58,392 nucleotides of DNA, from contig CAIXUG010000005.1 of the NCBI GenBank assembly GCA_903922605.1, positions 1 through 58,392 on the forward strand. The letters are read 5' to 3'. The position numbers and the translations under genes are program-made. A model generated the notes under the pieces. It was not told the DNA's origin, ran no database searches, and saw only the letters and a list, made by a program, of their open reading frames with translations. The stretch is from an uncultured Verrucomicrobiota bacterium (GTDB lineage Bacteria > Verrucomicrobiota > Verrucomicrobiia > Limisphaerales > UBA9464). Below, piece after piece: positions 45,701-53,260 of this stretch (the first letter of the stretch is position 1; the number at the start of each line of letters is the position of its first letter).

Positions 45701-48700
45701 AACGAGGCGGATATCGACCTCTATGTTTCGCGTGACCCAGCCCTGCTGGCACTGGACCCTGCGGCCCTGGCGGCGGCCTACAAGTCCACCTCGCAGGGAG
45801 CCACCGAGCTGGTGTTCTTCACCAACTCGCCGCTCACCGGCGAGGTTTATTACGTCGGGGTGAAATCCGAGGATCACCAGGCCGCGGAGTACGGGTTTGT
45901 GGGTCTGAGCACCGACCAGCCGTTTGCCACCTTCGACAATCTGGGATTTGCGCACGTGCTGACGGTGCCGCTGGTCCAGCCGATTCCGGACGGGACCCCG
46001 AACCGCCCCGGGCTGGGCGTGTATCTGGCGATCAGCACCCTGCCGGGCGAAATCCGGGGCGTGACCCCGCGCGTGGTCACGGCCGGCCAGAGCTTCCTCG
46101 ATCTGCTTGGCAACCTGACGCACGCACGCACGCACGCGGTGCTGAACAACCACAGCCCGCTCCTGCATACCAACTCCGGCGTCGTCTCGGTCACCTATGA
46201 GGACACGGGCAGTGGGCGACCGCCCGGCAGTGTGCCGAGCGACGGTCCGGGGACCCTGGTGAACTTCCTGGGCGGAACCGGCACCGGGCCATGGTTCCTG
46301 GCCACCAGTGACAACACCCTGGGCAATTCCAACCGGATCAACTACCTCGACCTCGGCCTGCTGCCGAATGATTTCGGCGAGACCTTTGTCGATCGCTGTG
46401 CCGATGCCGGCCGGATCAGCCTGGAGGTCATCAATGTCCCGGCCGATGCCAGCAAGCTGACGGTCACGGTCACCAACATGTCCCCGGCACTGCCTTTGCA
46501 GGTCTATATCCGGCGGGACCAGCTGCCGGATCTCGCCGATCCGAACAACAACGACAAGTTTGCCACCATCCGACCACCCGGTGGGGACATCAGCCTGAGC
46601 GAATTTGACATTCCGCCGTTGCAGGCCGGCCGTTACTTCGTGGCGGTCTACAATCCCAACCCGGTCCAGGTCTGCTATCGCATCCGTGGCCATCTCGACC
46701 ACGACCTGAGCGGCAACCGCGTCCGGACCTTCACGTCCACGGGCGGCCTCACTCTCACGGACCTGGCAGTGTCGAGCAGCCTGATTCACGTGGATGATGC
46801 GCGGCCGGTGAGCGCCGTGCAGGTCGGTGTCCGGTTGGACGATCCCCGCGAATCCGACCTCGCCATCCGGCTGGTCAATCCGGTGAGCTCACAGGTGCTG
46901 CTGGCCGAGGACCGTGGCCTGACGGATGGCCAGGGCTATGGCAAGGAACTGGTCACCACGAACGGGGACTTTGTCCACGTCGCCTTCTCCTACGAACGCG
47001 CCTCCGGCAAAGCCGTGCTCTATGTGAACGGCCACAGTGTGGCCGAAGGCGTTTTCCAGAACTACAAGGCTCCCACCACGAACGCCTTCTTCTTTGGCGT
47101 GGATCCGACCACGGGGGTGGCGGCAACGCCCGCGCCCAAGCTCGACGATTTCGGAGTATGGGGCCGGCCTTTGCGGGCCGAGGAAGTGCGGGACATCTTC
47201 CGCTATGGCTATGACGGCATTGGCAAGGATGTGTCGTCGGCCGGAACCGGGCTGGTGGCCTTGTGGCCCTTTGACACGGATGCCGTCGACCAGATCAACA
47301 CCAACAAGGCGGTCTTTGCCGGGTCCAAATTTGTGCCCGGCCAGATTTCCGCCGCGATCGTGGATACCGGCGGCAAGGGTGGTCGCGTGGAGCCCTCGAA
47401 ATCGCTCGACCTCGGCTCCGGCTCCGGCTTCGCCGTGGACGGCTGGGTCGATGTGGGGACCGCCACTAGCGTGGCCATTGCCGGCTGGGGTGACACGAAC
47501 GGGGTGTCCGGCCCGGTGCTGATGGCCAATCTGCCGCCGCCGCTCGGCAACGGGGTCGGCTCACTCACGCTTCTGCTCAATCAGGACGGCACCCAGGCGC
47601 TGCTGTCTCCGGCGAATGTGGCGGTCAAGGGCGCGCTGAACACGAACACGCTGTATGCGGTGTTCACCGACCTTACGAACCGCACGGCGCAAATGATCAA
47701 GTTTGCCCAGCCGCCGTTTGCCACCGATACCCGCACCCGCACCGTGGCCCGTTCGGAGTTCGACACGAACGCACCTGGCTTCTACTTCCCCGGCCAGGTC
47801 ATGGACGGTTGGACCGTGGTGAGCGGGGTTGCCCAGCAGTTGGAGGACCCCGATGTGGCGCTCACTGGCAGCGGCTACGTATCCCTGCAGAAGTCAAAGA
47901 TCCAGCGGACTTTTGACATGGTTCCGGGCCGCTTCTATACGGCCAGCTTCGCCGCCCGCCGCACCCCGTTCAGCGTGCCGGGATACTCCGGAATTGAGAT
48001 GTTCGGCGATGGCGTGTCGGTGGCGGTGCTCACGTCCACCAACCTCTGGCAGACCAACGCGTACACGTTCCAGGCGCTCAGCAATCACTTCGTGATGGAA
48101 CTGCGCGAGGCGACGAATGCCAAGGCCTCCACACTGGTCGACAGCATCCTCTTTGTGGAGGAGGCGACCGGCCTGTATCTGCCCGAGGAACCGCTGAAAA
48201 CGGCCAACGCGGGATCCGGGCTGGGCGACTGGCAGCTGCAGTTCACCGATTCGCGCAAGGGCGATGTCGGCCAGCTGAAGAGCTGGCAGCTGACGCTCAC
48301 CTTCGCCGCGACCAATCCGCCGGCCGTCACCCTCTCCAATGCGACCCCCTATGTGACCAACGTGGCGTTTGGCGAAACCAAGTATTTCATCGTGGATGTC
48401 CCGCCCGAGGCGGTGGCCGCGACGAACTACCTTCAAAGCATCACCAGTGGCTCGGGGCTGAGACTGCTGTTTGACCAGAATGCCATTCCGACCGGGCTGC
48501 AGCCCGAAGATTACACCTTGCTGGACAACGTGACGACGTCGGGTACGGCCACGCTGACCACGAACGCGCTCCTGCCCCAGCTCAAACCCGGCCAGCGCTA
48601 TTACCTCGGAGTCCAGAATGACAATCCGACGGAGAACAACCAGTTTGCGATCCGGGTGGATCTGGGACTGAACATCATTCCCCTGACCAACAACGTGCCG

Positions 48701-49990
48701 TACGCGGGCTCCAACGCGAACCAGGGCTACATCGATTACTACAGCTTCGATGTGACCAATGCGGTGCTGGGGCTGCGCTTTGCCGTCACCAACTTCGGCA
48801 GTGACGTGAACCTCGTCGCACGCCGGGCGCCGCTGATACCCGACCGGACGACGTACGACTACACCAGCGTCAATGTCGGGCCGACCCCCGAGGAGATCCT
48901 CATCGCACCGGACAGCCCCACCAATGTGATCCCCGCCGGCCGGTGGCTGCTGGGCGTCTATGTCGCGGATCCGTCGCTGCCGTTGCAGCGGGCCGACTAC
49001 ACGATCACGGCCAGCGAGATCCCGCTGCCGGTGGTGCTGACGAACCGGGTGGCCTATGCCGACGCCATTTCCAACCAGACGGATGTCGCCTACTACGCCT
49101 TCGACATCACCAACGACACGACGACGGTCTCCTTTGCCCTCACGAACCTGAGTGGCGACGTGAACCTGTACGTGCGGCAGGGCTTCCCCTTGCCGACCGC
49201 GACCGATTTCGCCTACGCGAGCACGAACAAGGGCAAGGCGAACGAGCTGATCCCGGTGAATTCGTTTGATCCCGCCATACCGCTGGGGCAGGGGCGCTGG
49301 TTCCTTGCCGTGGTGCCGGTGGATCCGGTGCCCGTGTCCTACACGGTGCTCGCCAAGACCGGGGCCGACTTCGTGGCGGTGACCGATCTGGATGATCAGG
49401 TTCCAGTGGCCGCCAGCCACCAGCCGGGCGATCCGTCGCAGTTCTACCGCTTCCTCGCGGTGCAGGACACGACCGCGCTGCTGTTTGAAATCTATGACCT
49501 GACCGGCGAGGCCGACCTGTACGTCGCCAAGGACAGCTTCCCGGCCCAGGCCACCACCGTTTATTCGGATATCCAGACCGGTACGGCACCCGAGCTGATC
49601 GTCCTGCGGACGAACATCTTGCCGGACCTGTCGGGCATCTATTACTTCGAGGTCCGCTTCCCAGTCACGGCCACCAACCGGGTGGATTACACCATCCGGG
49701 CGGCCGCGAGCTTCGGTGGCACCCTCGAAAGCGGGCAGCCGCTCGTTTCCCAACCCATCCCGGGCCTGCCGGGCGACCCGATCACCCTCCAGTTCAACTC
49801 GGTGCCAGGTGAGTACTACCAGTTCGAATACACCGACGACATCTTTGCGGACTTTGTGACGTGGACGCCGCTGGCGCCGCCGGTGCGGGCGACCGACACG
49901 ACGACCACTGCGAAAGTGCCCGATCAGGTGCCCGCCGACGCGGACATACCCGGCCGCTACTACCGGGTCGTCCAGATACCTCCGCCCTGA
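42764..49990 (+). CDS. Giant secreted subtilase (peptidase S8) with P-domain, LamG-like and PPC-like repeats
   Basis: 2,408 residues. It starts with an export segment (FGAVALLLLCAVLGWRFW). The S8 catalytic triad is Asp311 (NDSGVD), His340 (NGHGTHVAG) and Ser632 (SGTSMAAP), with oxyanion Asn near 419-420 (NNSWG). A propeptide-like region precedes it. After the protease come PPC-like domains, then the first half of a proprotein-convertase P-domain (about 1330-1390), LamG-like halves and a DUF642-like segment. The second half of the P-domain follows (PEEPL to GQLKSWQLTL, about 1806-1845), then three more PPC-like repeats and the module shared by secreted proteins (YYQFEYTDD to RYYRVVQ). It follows the pseudopilin run by 36 bases and probably belongs to the same transcript. 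Confidence 0.85.
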   Translation: MPSNRRNAFGAVALLLLCAVLGWRFWQEHAKRQTGLLERMAAVTPGTSAPVATAPVAVKPANWITTVTLAPGASPKFADAKFTNRLRNTAATANELVRKDHAILLRNAFVDTDSGEPLAVPAKLRAEGDPGAYIVQANGGITAKFRQEIEAAGARIVSYIPNSSFLVMADSDAAERLNALPDARTLAYEPYFKLEPELLAKALADTTPEETLKLILTVPDPTAALPKITALGGKEIFRERGPFGTMVTIELPGSALVPLSRLPEIPLIERWQPTVLANDRTGFLLGSTTDPENTIPYQGLTGKGVQINLNDSGVDVTHPDLGATRVFSVDPAFLKDSNGHGTHVAGILVGNGAESATVAYPPQGSLTNASFQGRAPEAELFVLPVDLLQGPPSGDTYLQETAASNPRRQNPQSEPLISNNSWGYQSFEYSTHSASFDAAVRDALPDQSGSQPMLYVFSAGNSGFGGDNGQGGDFDSVNSPGNAKNVITVGALELARNLTNSIITMVTNTNQVQVVVTVVVGSTVRRPDLWPSQLTNASLSFSTNFPFAGLTDSDHQVASFSSRGNVGIGTEGDNGRFKPDVVAPGTFVISTRSAQWQLTNDYPLPFYQTEYELFTDLTAETAPFYRYESGTSMAAPAVAGLLAQMQEFFQNPTNNLRHPSAAGYKALLLNSALPTSTSYLPDPRNPANYSGWGQPNLPRALNSQMTRGGNPLYLIESDQEDSLPVGLSTGESRSYQLNLNSNLTSAPFRITLVWTDPPGNPTGAAKLVNDLDLMVSNLITGEVIYGNDFDGGLGSSFIQKTNDLTRFDRVNNVERIVLPAVDGAAASSYVISVIAHRVNVNARGDHPNGIVQDFALAIGSDAVLDDTGAATVGDVADYSGPALQLPGAGLPPMIGITNGGARFNDRVGENSPLINGQPGQIAQWQFYTFTNSPYTNLSIFSITNDLAGNPVTNYLKNGSNVAFVTFPYDGQGNLSLVRSNEADIDLYVSRDPALLALDPAALAAAYKSTSQGATELVFFTNSPLTGEVYYVGVKSEDHQAAEYGFVGLSTDQPFATFDNLGFAHVLTVPLVQPIPDGTPNRPGLGVYLAISTLPGEIRGVTPRVVTAGQSFLDLLGNLTHARTHAVLNNHSPLLHTNSGVVSVTYEDTGSGRPPGSVPSDGPGTLVNFLGGTGTGPWFLATSDNTLGNSNRINYLDLGLLPNDFGETFVDRCADAGRISLEVINVPADASKLTVTVTNMSPALPLQVYIRRDQLPDLADPNNNDKFATIRPPGGDISLSEFDIPPLQAGRYFVAVYNPNPVQVCYRIRGHLDHDLSGNRVRTFTSTGGLTLTDLAVSSSLIHVDDARPVSAVQVGVRLDDPRESDLAIRLVNPVSSQVLLAEDRGLTDGQGYGKELVTTNGDFVHVAFSYERASGKAVLYVNGHSVAEGVFQNYKAPTTNAFFFGVDPTTGVAATPAPKLDDFGVWGRPLRAEEVRDIFRYGYDGIGKDVSSAGTGLVALWPFDTDAVDQINTNKAVFAGSKFVPGQISAAIVDTGGKGGRVEPSKSLDLGSGSGFAVDGWVDVGTATSVAIAGWGDTNGVSGPVLMANLPPPLGNGVGSLTLLLNQDGTQALLSPANVAVKGALNTNTLYAVFTDLTNRTAQMIKFAQPPFATDTRTRTVARSEFDTNAPGFYFPGQVMDGWTVVSGVAQQLEDPDVALTGSGYVSLQKSKIQRTFDMVPGRFYTASFAARRTPFSVPGYSGIEMFGDGVSVAVLTSTNLWQTNAYTFQALSNHFVMELREATNAKASTLVDSILFVEEATGLYLPEEPLKTANAGSGLGDWQLQFTDSRKGDVGQLKSWQLTLTFAATNPPAVTLSNATPYVTNVAFGETKYFIVDVPPEAVAATNYLQSITSGSGLRLLFDQNAIPTGLQPEDYTLLDNVTTSGTATLTTNALLPQLKPGQRYYLGVQNDNPTENNQFAIRVDLGLNIIPLTNNVPYAGSNANQGYIDYYSFDVTNAVLGLRFAVTNFGSDVNLVARRAPLIPDRTTYDYTSVNVGPTPEEILIAPDSPTNVIPAGRWLLGVYVADPSLPLQRADYTITASEIPLPVVLTNRVAYADAISNQTDVAYYAFDITNDTTTVSFALTNLSGDVNLYVRQGFPLPTATDFAYASTNKGKANELIPVNSFDPAIPLGQGRWFLAVVPVDPVPVSYTVLAKTGADFVAVTDLDDQVPVAASHQPGDPSQFYRFLAVQDTTALLFEIYDLTGEADLYVAKDSFPAQATTVYSDIQTGTAPELIVLRTNILPDLSGIYYFEVRFPVTATNRVDYTIRAAASFGGTLESGQPLVSQPIPGLPGDPITLQFNSVPGEYYQFEYTDDIFADFVTWTPLAPPVRATDTTTTAKVPDQVPADADIPGRYYRVVQIPPP

Positions 49991-49996
49991 ACTGCC

Positions 49997-50938
49997 GTGC
50001 GCCCGCTGGTTGTCTCGCTGAATCCGTCCATCGACGCGGAATGGCGCGTGCCTTACGTGCTGCCGGAGGAGAAGAACGAGCTGCTGGACGAGCGACGCTG
50101 GCCCGGTGGTAAGGGCGTGAATGTCGCCCGCTGGCTGGGCTGGCTGGGAGAAATGCCCCGGCTTTTCCTGCCACTGGGCGGTGATCCGGGGCGCGAGCTG
50201 GCCGCCGGACTGCGCCGGGAAGGCATCCGCTTCACCCGCTTTGCGCTGCGTCAGCCGACGCGGGTCAATGTCATCGTCACACCGGAGCACGGTCCCCAGC
50301 TCCGCTTCAATCCTACCTGGCCACGCGTCGACCGCACCGAGGCGCGGGCGTTGCTGGCACAGGTCACCGCCTTGGCGGAGCGGGCCAATCCCGTGGTCGT
50401 CTCCGGCACGCTGACCTTTGGCGCGCCGGCCGACACCTATGCCCGGCTTGTCCGGAGTGCACGGGCGGCTGGGCGCCAAATGTTTCTCGATTGCGACCGC
50501 GAACCGTTCGTGCTCGCGGTCCGGCAGCGGCCGTTTCTGGTCAAGCCGAACGAGTATGAGCTGGCGCAGTGGGCGGGACGCTCCTTGGGCTCGCCGGCGG
50601 CTGTTTTGCAGGCGGTGCGGGAGCTGTCCGGGCAAACGGGCGGTTGGGTGCTGTTGTCGCGGGGAGGCGATGGCGCTTGGCTGGTAAATGCGGGGCAGGG
50701 GATTGAACTCGCCGCGGCCGCGCCGCATATCGCGGTCCGGAACGGTGTCGGGGCCGGCGATGCCATGCTGGCGGCGACGGTGCACCAAGTAATGGCCGGA
50801 GCCGCGCCGGAAGACTGGCTGCGTCACGCCGTGGCCACGGGCACGGCGGCCACCCAGGTGCCACCCGGCAAATTGCCTTCCCGCAAACTCTGGCGGGAAC
50901 TGCTCAAGGGCATCCGGGTCGCGCCTTTGAAGGTTTGA
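49997..50938 (+). CDS. PfkB-family sugar kinase, 1-phosphofructokinase/tagatose-6-phosphate kinase type
   Basis: 313 residues from a GTG. It has SLNPSIDAEWRV at the start, the substrate motif GGKGVNVAR (37-45) and the ATP/catalytic motif NGVGAGDAML with Asp255 as base. GKGVNVA and the NPSID start are features of the hexose-phosphate kinase branch (1-phosphofructokinase, LacC) rather than ribokinase. It phosphorylates a sugar phosphate with ATP in the cytoplasm; the exact substrate is not readable. It starts six bases after the subtilase gene, so it may be co-transcribed, though the functions look unrelated. Confidence 0.8.
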   Translation: MRPLVVSLNPSIDAEWRVPYVLPEEKNELLDERRWPGGKGVNVARWLGWLGEMPRLFLPLGGDPGRELAAGLRREGIRFTRFALRQPTRVNVIVTPEHGPQLRFNPTWPRVDRTEARALLAQVTALAERANPVVVSGTLTFGAPADTYARLVRSARAAGRQMFLDCDREPFVLAVRQRPFLVKPNEYELAQWAGRSLGSPAAVLQAVRELSGQTGGWVLLSRGGDGAWLVNAGQGIELAAAAPHIAVRNGVGAGDAMLAATVHQVMAGAAPEDWLRHAVATGTAATQVPPGKLPSRKLWRELLKGIRVAPLKV

Positions 50939-50950
50939 CCATTGATCGTC

Positions 50951-51125
50951 GCGCACGAAACCGTGCGTCGAGTTTTCCCGAAAATAGCCCAACCATTCAT
51001 GGCTGGGTGGATACGGCGTTCCGGAGTAAGTCCCATGAGGGACGGAAGGGGTGTTCTGCCGTCCCTGCGGGACTTGCCCGTGGGATGTCTGTAAACCCGG
51101 CACTGAAGTGCTGGGCTATTCCCTC
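50951..51125. repeat. Cluster of REP-like hairpins after the PfkB gene
   Basis: Several small palindromes lie in the 50939-51157 gap between convergent genes: a CGCAC/GTGCG stem near 50952-50968, GTCCC ATGA GGGAC at 51030-51043, GTCCC TGC GGGAC at 51061-51073, and a 9-bp stem with a GA loop at 51096-51115. The first is followed by a short T stretch and might act as a weak terminator. The others have the form of REP elements. Confidence 0.55.
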
Positions 51126-51157
51126 GTGTACCGCGCTTCAGTTGCGCCAGACCATCT

Positions 51158-52297
51158 TCACGCGGCCTGCCGGGCCCAGCGGTCGGCGAGCATGATCTGG
51201 TTCAGCGTCGGCCGTTGCACGACCTGATGCGCCGCCATCACGCGGGCGACGATCTCGGTGATGGCGCTGAAGCTGACCTGCCGGTTGCAGAAGCGGTCCA
51301 CGGCCACCTCGTTCGCGGCGTTGAAGACCGCCGGCAGCGTGCCGCCCACCTCGCCGGCATGGCGGGCGAGCTTGAGCGATTCGAACCGTTCCGTGTCCGG
51401 CTCCTCGAAGGTGAGCGAACCGATGTGGGCGAGATTGGTCTGCACCCGGTCGCTGGTGACCCGCTCCGGATGGCAGAGCGCGATCTGGATCGGCAGGCAC
51501 ATGTCCGGGGTGGAGAGCTGCGCGATGATGGAGCCGTCCACAAACTCCACCATCGAGTGTACCACGCTCTGCGGATGCACGACGACCTTCACGCGGGCCA
51601 TCTCGATGTTGAACAGCCAGCGGGCCTCGATCATCTCCAGGCCCTTGTTGAAGAGCGTGGCGGAATCAATCGTGATCTTGCGGCCCATCACCCAGGAGGG
51701 GTGCTTCAGCGCCTGTTCCACGGTGATGGCGCGGAAGGATTCCGCCGGCCATTTGGTCGCGTCGCGGAACGGCCCGCCGGAGGCCGTGAGCCAGAGGTTC
51801 CGCACCGAGGAGGCGGGCTTGCCCTCCAGGCACTGGAAAATGGCCGAATGCTCGCTGTCCACCGCCAGCACGCGCACTCCACGCGCCTTGGCCTCGCGCA
51901 TGACGAGCTCGCCGGCCATCACCAAGATTTCCTTCGAAGCCACCGCGATGTCCTTGCCAGCGTTGATGGCGGCCAGGGCCGGTTCCAGACCGGCCGTGCC
52001 GACAATGGCGATGAGCACAATGTCCGCCTCGGGCAGGGTCGCGAGCTTCACGAGGCCGCTGGGCCCGGAGTAAACCCGGGGCCCAGGGCCGAGCCGTTCC
52101 TGCACGTTCAACGCCTTCGCGGGATCGCTGATGCAGACCGCCGCCGGATGGTGCTTCTTGGCCTGCTCGACGAGCAGGTCGGCATTGCTGCCCGCCGCGA
52201 GGCCCACGAGCTTTAGGCGGTCGGGCTGGTCTTCCACGACCTTGAGCGTGCTGGTGCCGATGGAGCCGGTGCTGCCGAGAAGGACGACGTTTTTCAT
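51158..52297 (-). CDS. dxr: 1-deoxy-D-xylulose 5-phosphate reductoisomerase
   Basis: 379 residues from the ATG at 52297 (the frame extends to 52354). The NADPH site is GSTGSIG near the N-terminus. Metal and substrate motifs follow: VDSEHSAIFQ, TASGGPF and HPSWVMGRKITIDSATLFNKGLE. HPQSVVHSMVEF is also present. Dxr converts 1-deoxy-D-xylulose 5-phosphate to 2-C-methyl-D-erythritol 4-phosphate, the committed step of non-mevalonate isoprenoid synthesis, in the cytoplasm. Length and motifs are normal. Confidence 0.96.
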   Translation of the reverse strand: MKNVVLLGSTGSIGTSTLKVVEDQPDRLKLVGLAAGSNADLLVEQAKKHHPAAVCISDPAKALNVQERLGPGPRVYSGPSGLVKLATLPEADIVLIAIVGTAGLEPALAAINAGKDIAVASKEILVMAGELVMREAKARGVRVLAVDSEHSAIFQCLEGKPASSVRNLWLTASGGPFRDATKWPAESFRAITVEQALKHPSWVMGRKITIDSATLFNKGLEMIEARWLFNIEMARVKVVVHPQSVVHSMVEFVDGSIIAQLSTPDMCLPIQIALCHPERVTSDRVQTNLAHIGSLTFEEPDTERFESLKLARHAGEVGGTLPAVFNAANEVAVDRFCNRQVSFSAITEIVARVMAAHQVVQRPTLNQIMLADRWARQAA

Positions 52298-52364
52298 TCG
52301 AACGGTCCGGCAGTGTGGGTGGAAAGGCCCGCGTAGGGCAACGGGCATCGCCAAGCGCGTGCCT

Positions 52365-52446
52365 CAATCCCTTCTCTTCTTACTCTTCCTCGTAATCACC
52401 GGAAACGCAGCGATTACGATTACGAGTAAGATTAAGATTAGGATTG
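52365..52446. repeat. Inverted repeat with CT/GA-rich arms
   Basis: The left arm (52365-52397, CAATCCCTTCTCTTC start, CGTAATC end) pairs imperfectly with the right arm (52412-52446, GATTACGATTACGAGTAAG start). It lies between the stop of the unknown gene at 52466 and the start of dxr. It resembles the hexamer-arm hairpins elsewhere in the window. No T-run follows. Confidence 0.55.
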
Positions 52447-52465
52447 CGAAACCGGCCGTCGGTGA

Positions 52466-53155
52466 TTACGCGGCCTGGACGGTCAGCGTGGCCGGCTCGC
52501 CATTTCCGAGCCGGTGCAGGGTCTTGCGCGGTTCCGGTTCCTTGTAGTGGCGCTTCAGGCCGCGCTCCGCGAGGGCGCCCGCGGGTACACGGGCGATGAA
52601 TTCAGGGAACGACTTCTCCACCCGGTCGCGCTGGAGCTTCTGGCCTGCCTTGGATTCCCAGAATTCCTCCTCGGCGTTGGTCAGCGCGATCGCGGCCTCA
52701 TCCGGGCCGAGGTCTTCCCGGCGGGCCAGCACCCAGAGCAGCTCGGGGTCGGACGGCAGGGCGACGGGGAAGGGCACGAACTTCGCCTTGAGCTCTTCCG
52801 ACTCTTCCTCGCCGGGCGGCACCACGCGGATGCGGTTGTTGATCTTCCGCTCGTCGGGCAGGGAGATTTCGACCTCCACCGCATCGCCCTTTTCCGTGGG
52901 TGTGACCGTGACGTTTTCCGCACCAAAGTTGGTGGCCAGCGTACTCTGGTATTCCGCGATCGTGGCGGGTTCCAGGTCGGGCAGGGAACCCTCAGCGCAG
53001 TACTTCTCGAAGGACTTCACACTGTTGAGCAGGCGGAGTTCCTCCGCTACGTGTTCGTAAATGGAGGTGGAGAGCCGTGGATCCGAGGTGGCCTTGGGCA
53101 GCACCTTCTGGAGCAGGGCGAGAAACTGGGCTTCGTTGAGTCCTTTGGATTTCAT
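52466..53155 (-). CDS. Conserved-looking cytoplasmic protein of unknown function
   Basis: 229 residues, no signal peptide and no membrane segment. The composition is acidic in the middle (PPGEEESEELKAKF) and basic at the end (GLKRHYKEPEPRKTLHRL). A helical N-terminus (GLNEAQFLALLQKVL) precedes a strand-rich centre (NVTVTPTEKGDAVEVEISLPDERK). I do not recognise the family. It lies between the ABC-F gene and dxr, all in the same direction. The well-formed frame and GC-rich codon use support a real gene. Confidence 0.7.
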   Translation of the reverse strand: MKSKGLNEAQFLALLQKVLPKATSDPRLSTSIYEHVAEELRLLNSVKSFEKYCAEGSLPDLEPATIAEYQSTLATNFGAENVTVTPTEKGDAVEVEISLPDERKINNRIRVVPPGEEESEELKAKFVPFPVALPSDPELLWVLARREDLGPDEAAIALTNAEEEFWESKAGQKLQRDRVEKSFPEFIARVPAGALAERGLKRHYKEPEPRKTLHRLGNGEPATLTVQAA

Positions 53156-53260
53156 GCGGATACGGTCAGAGCGAAAGATTTATGGGACGGGGTTGTTGCC
53201 CGCCGGGAGGGAAAGTTCAAGGGATGGCCGGCAGGTGTTATTCACACCCATTTGCGGGGA

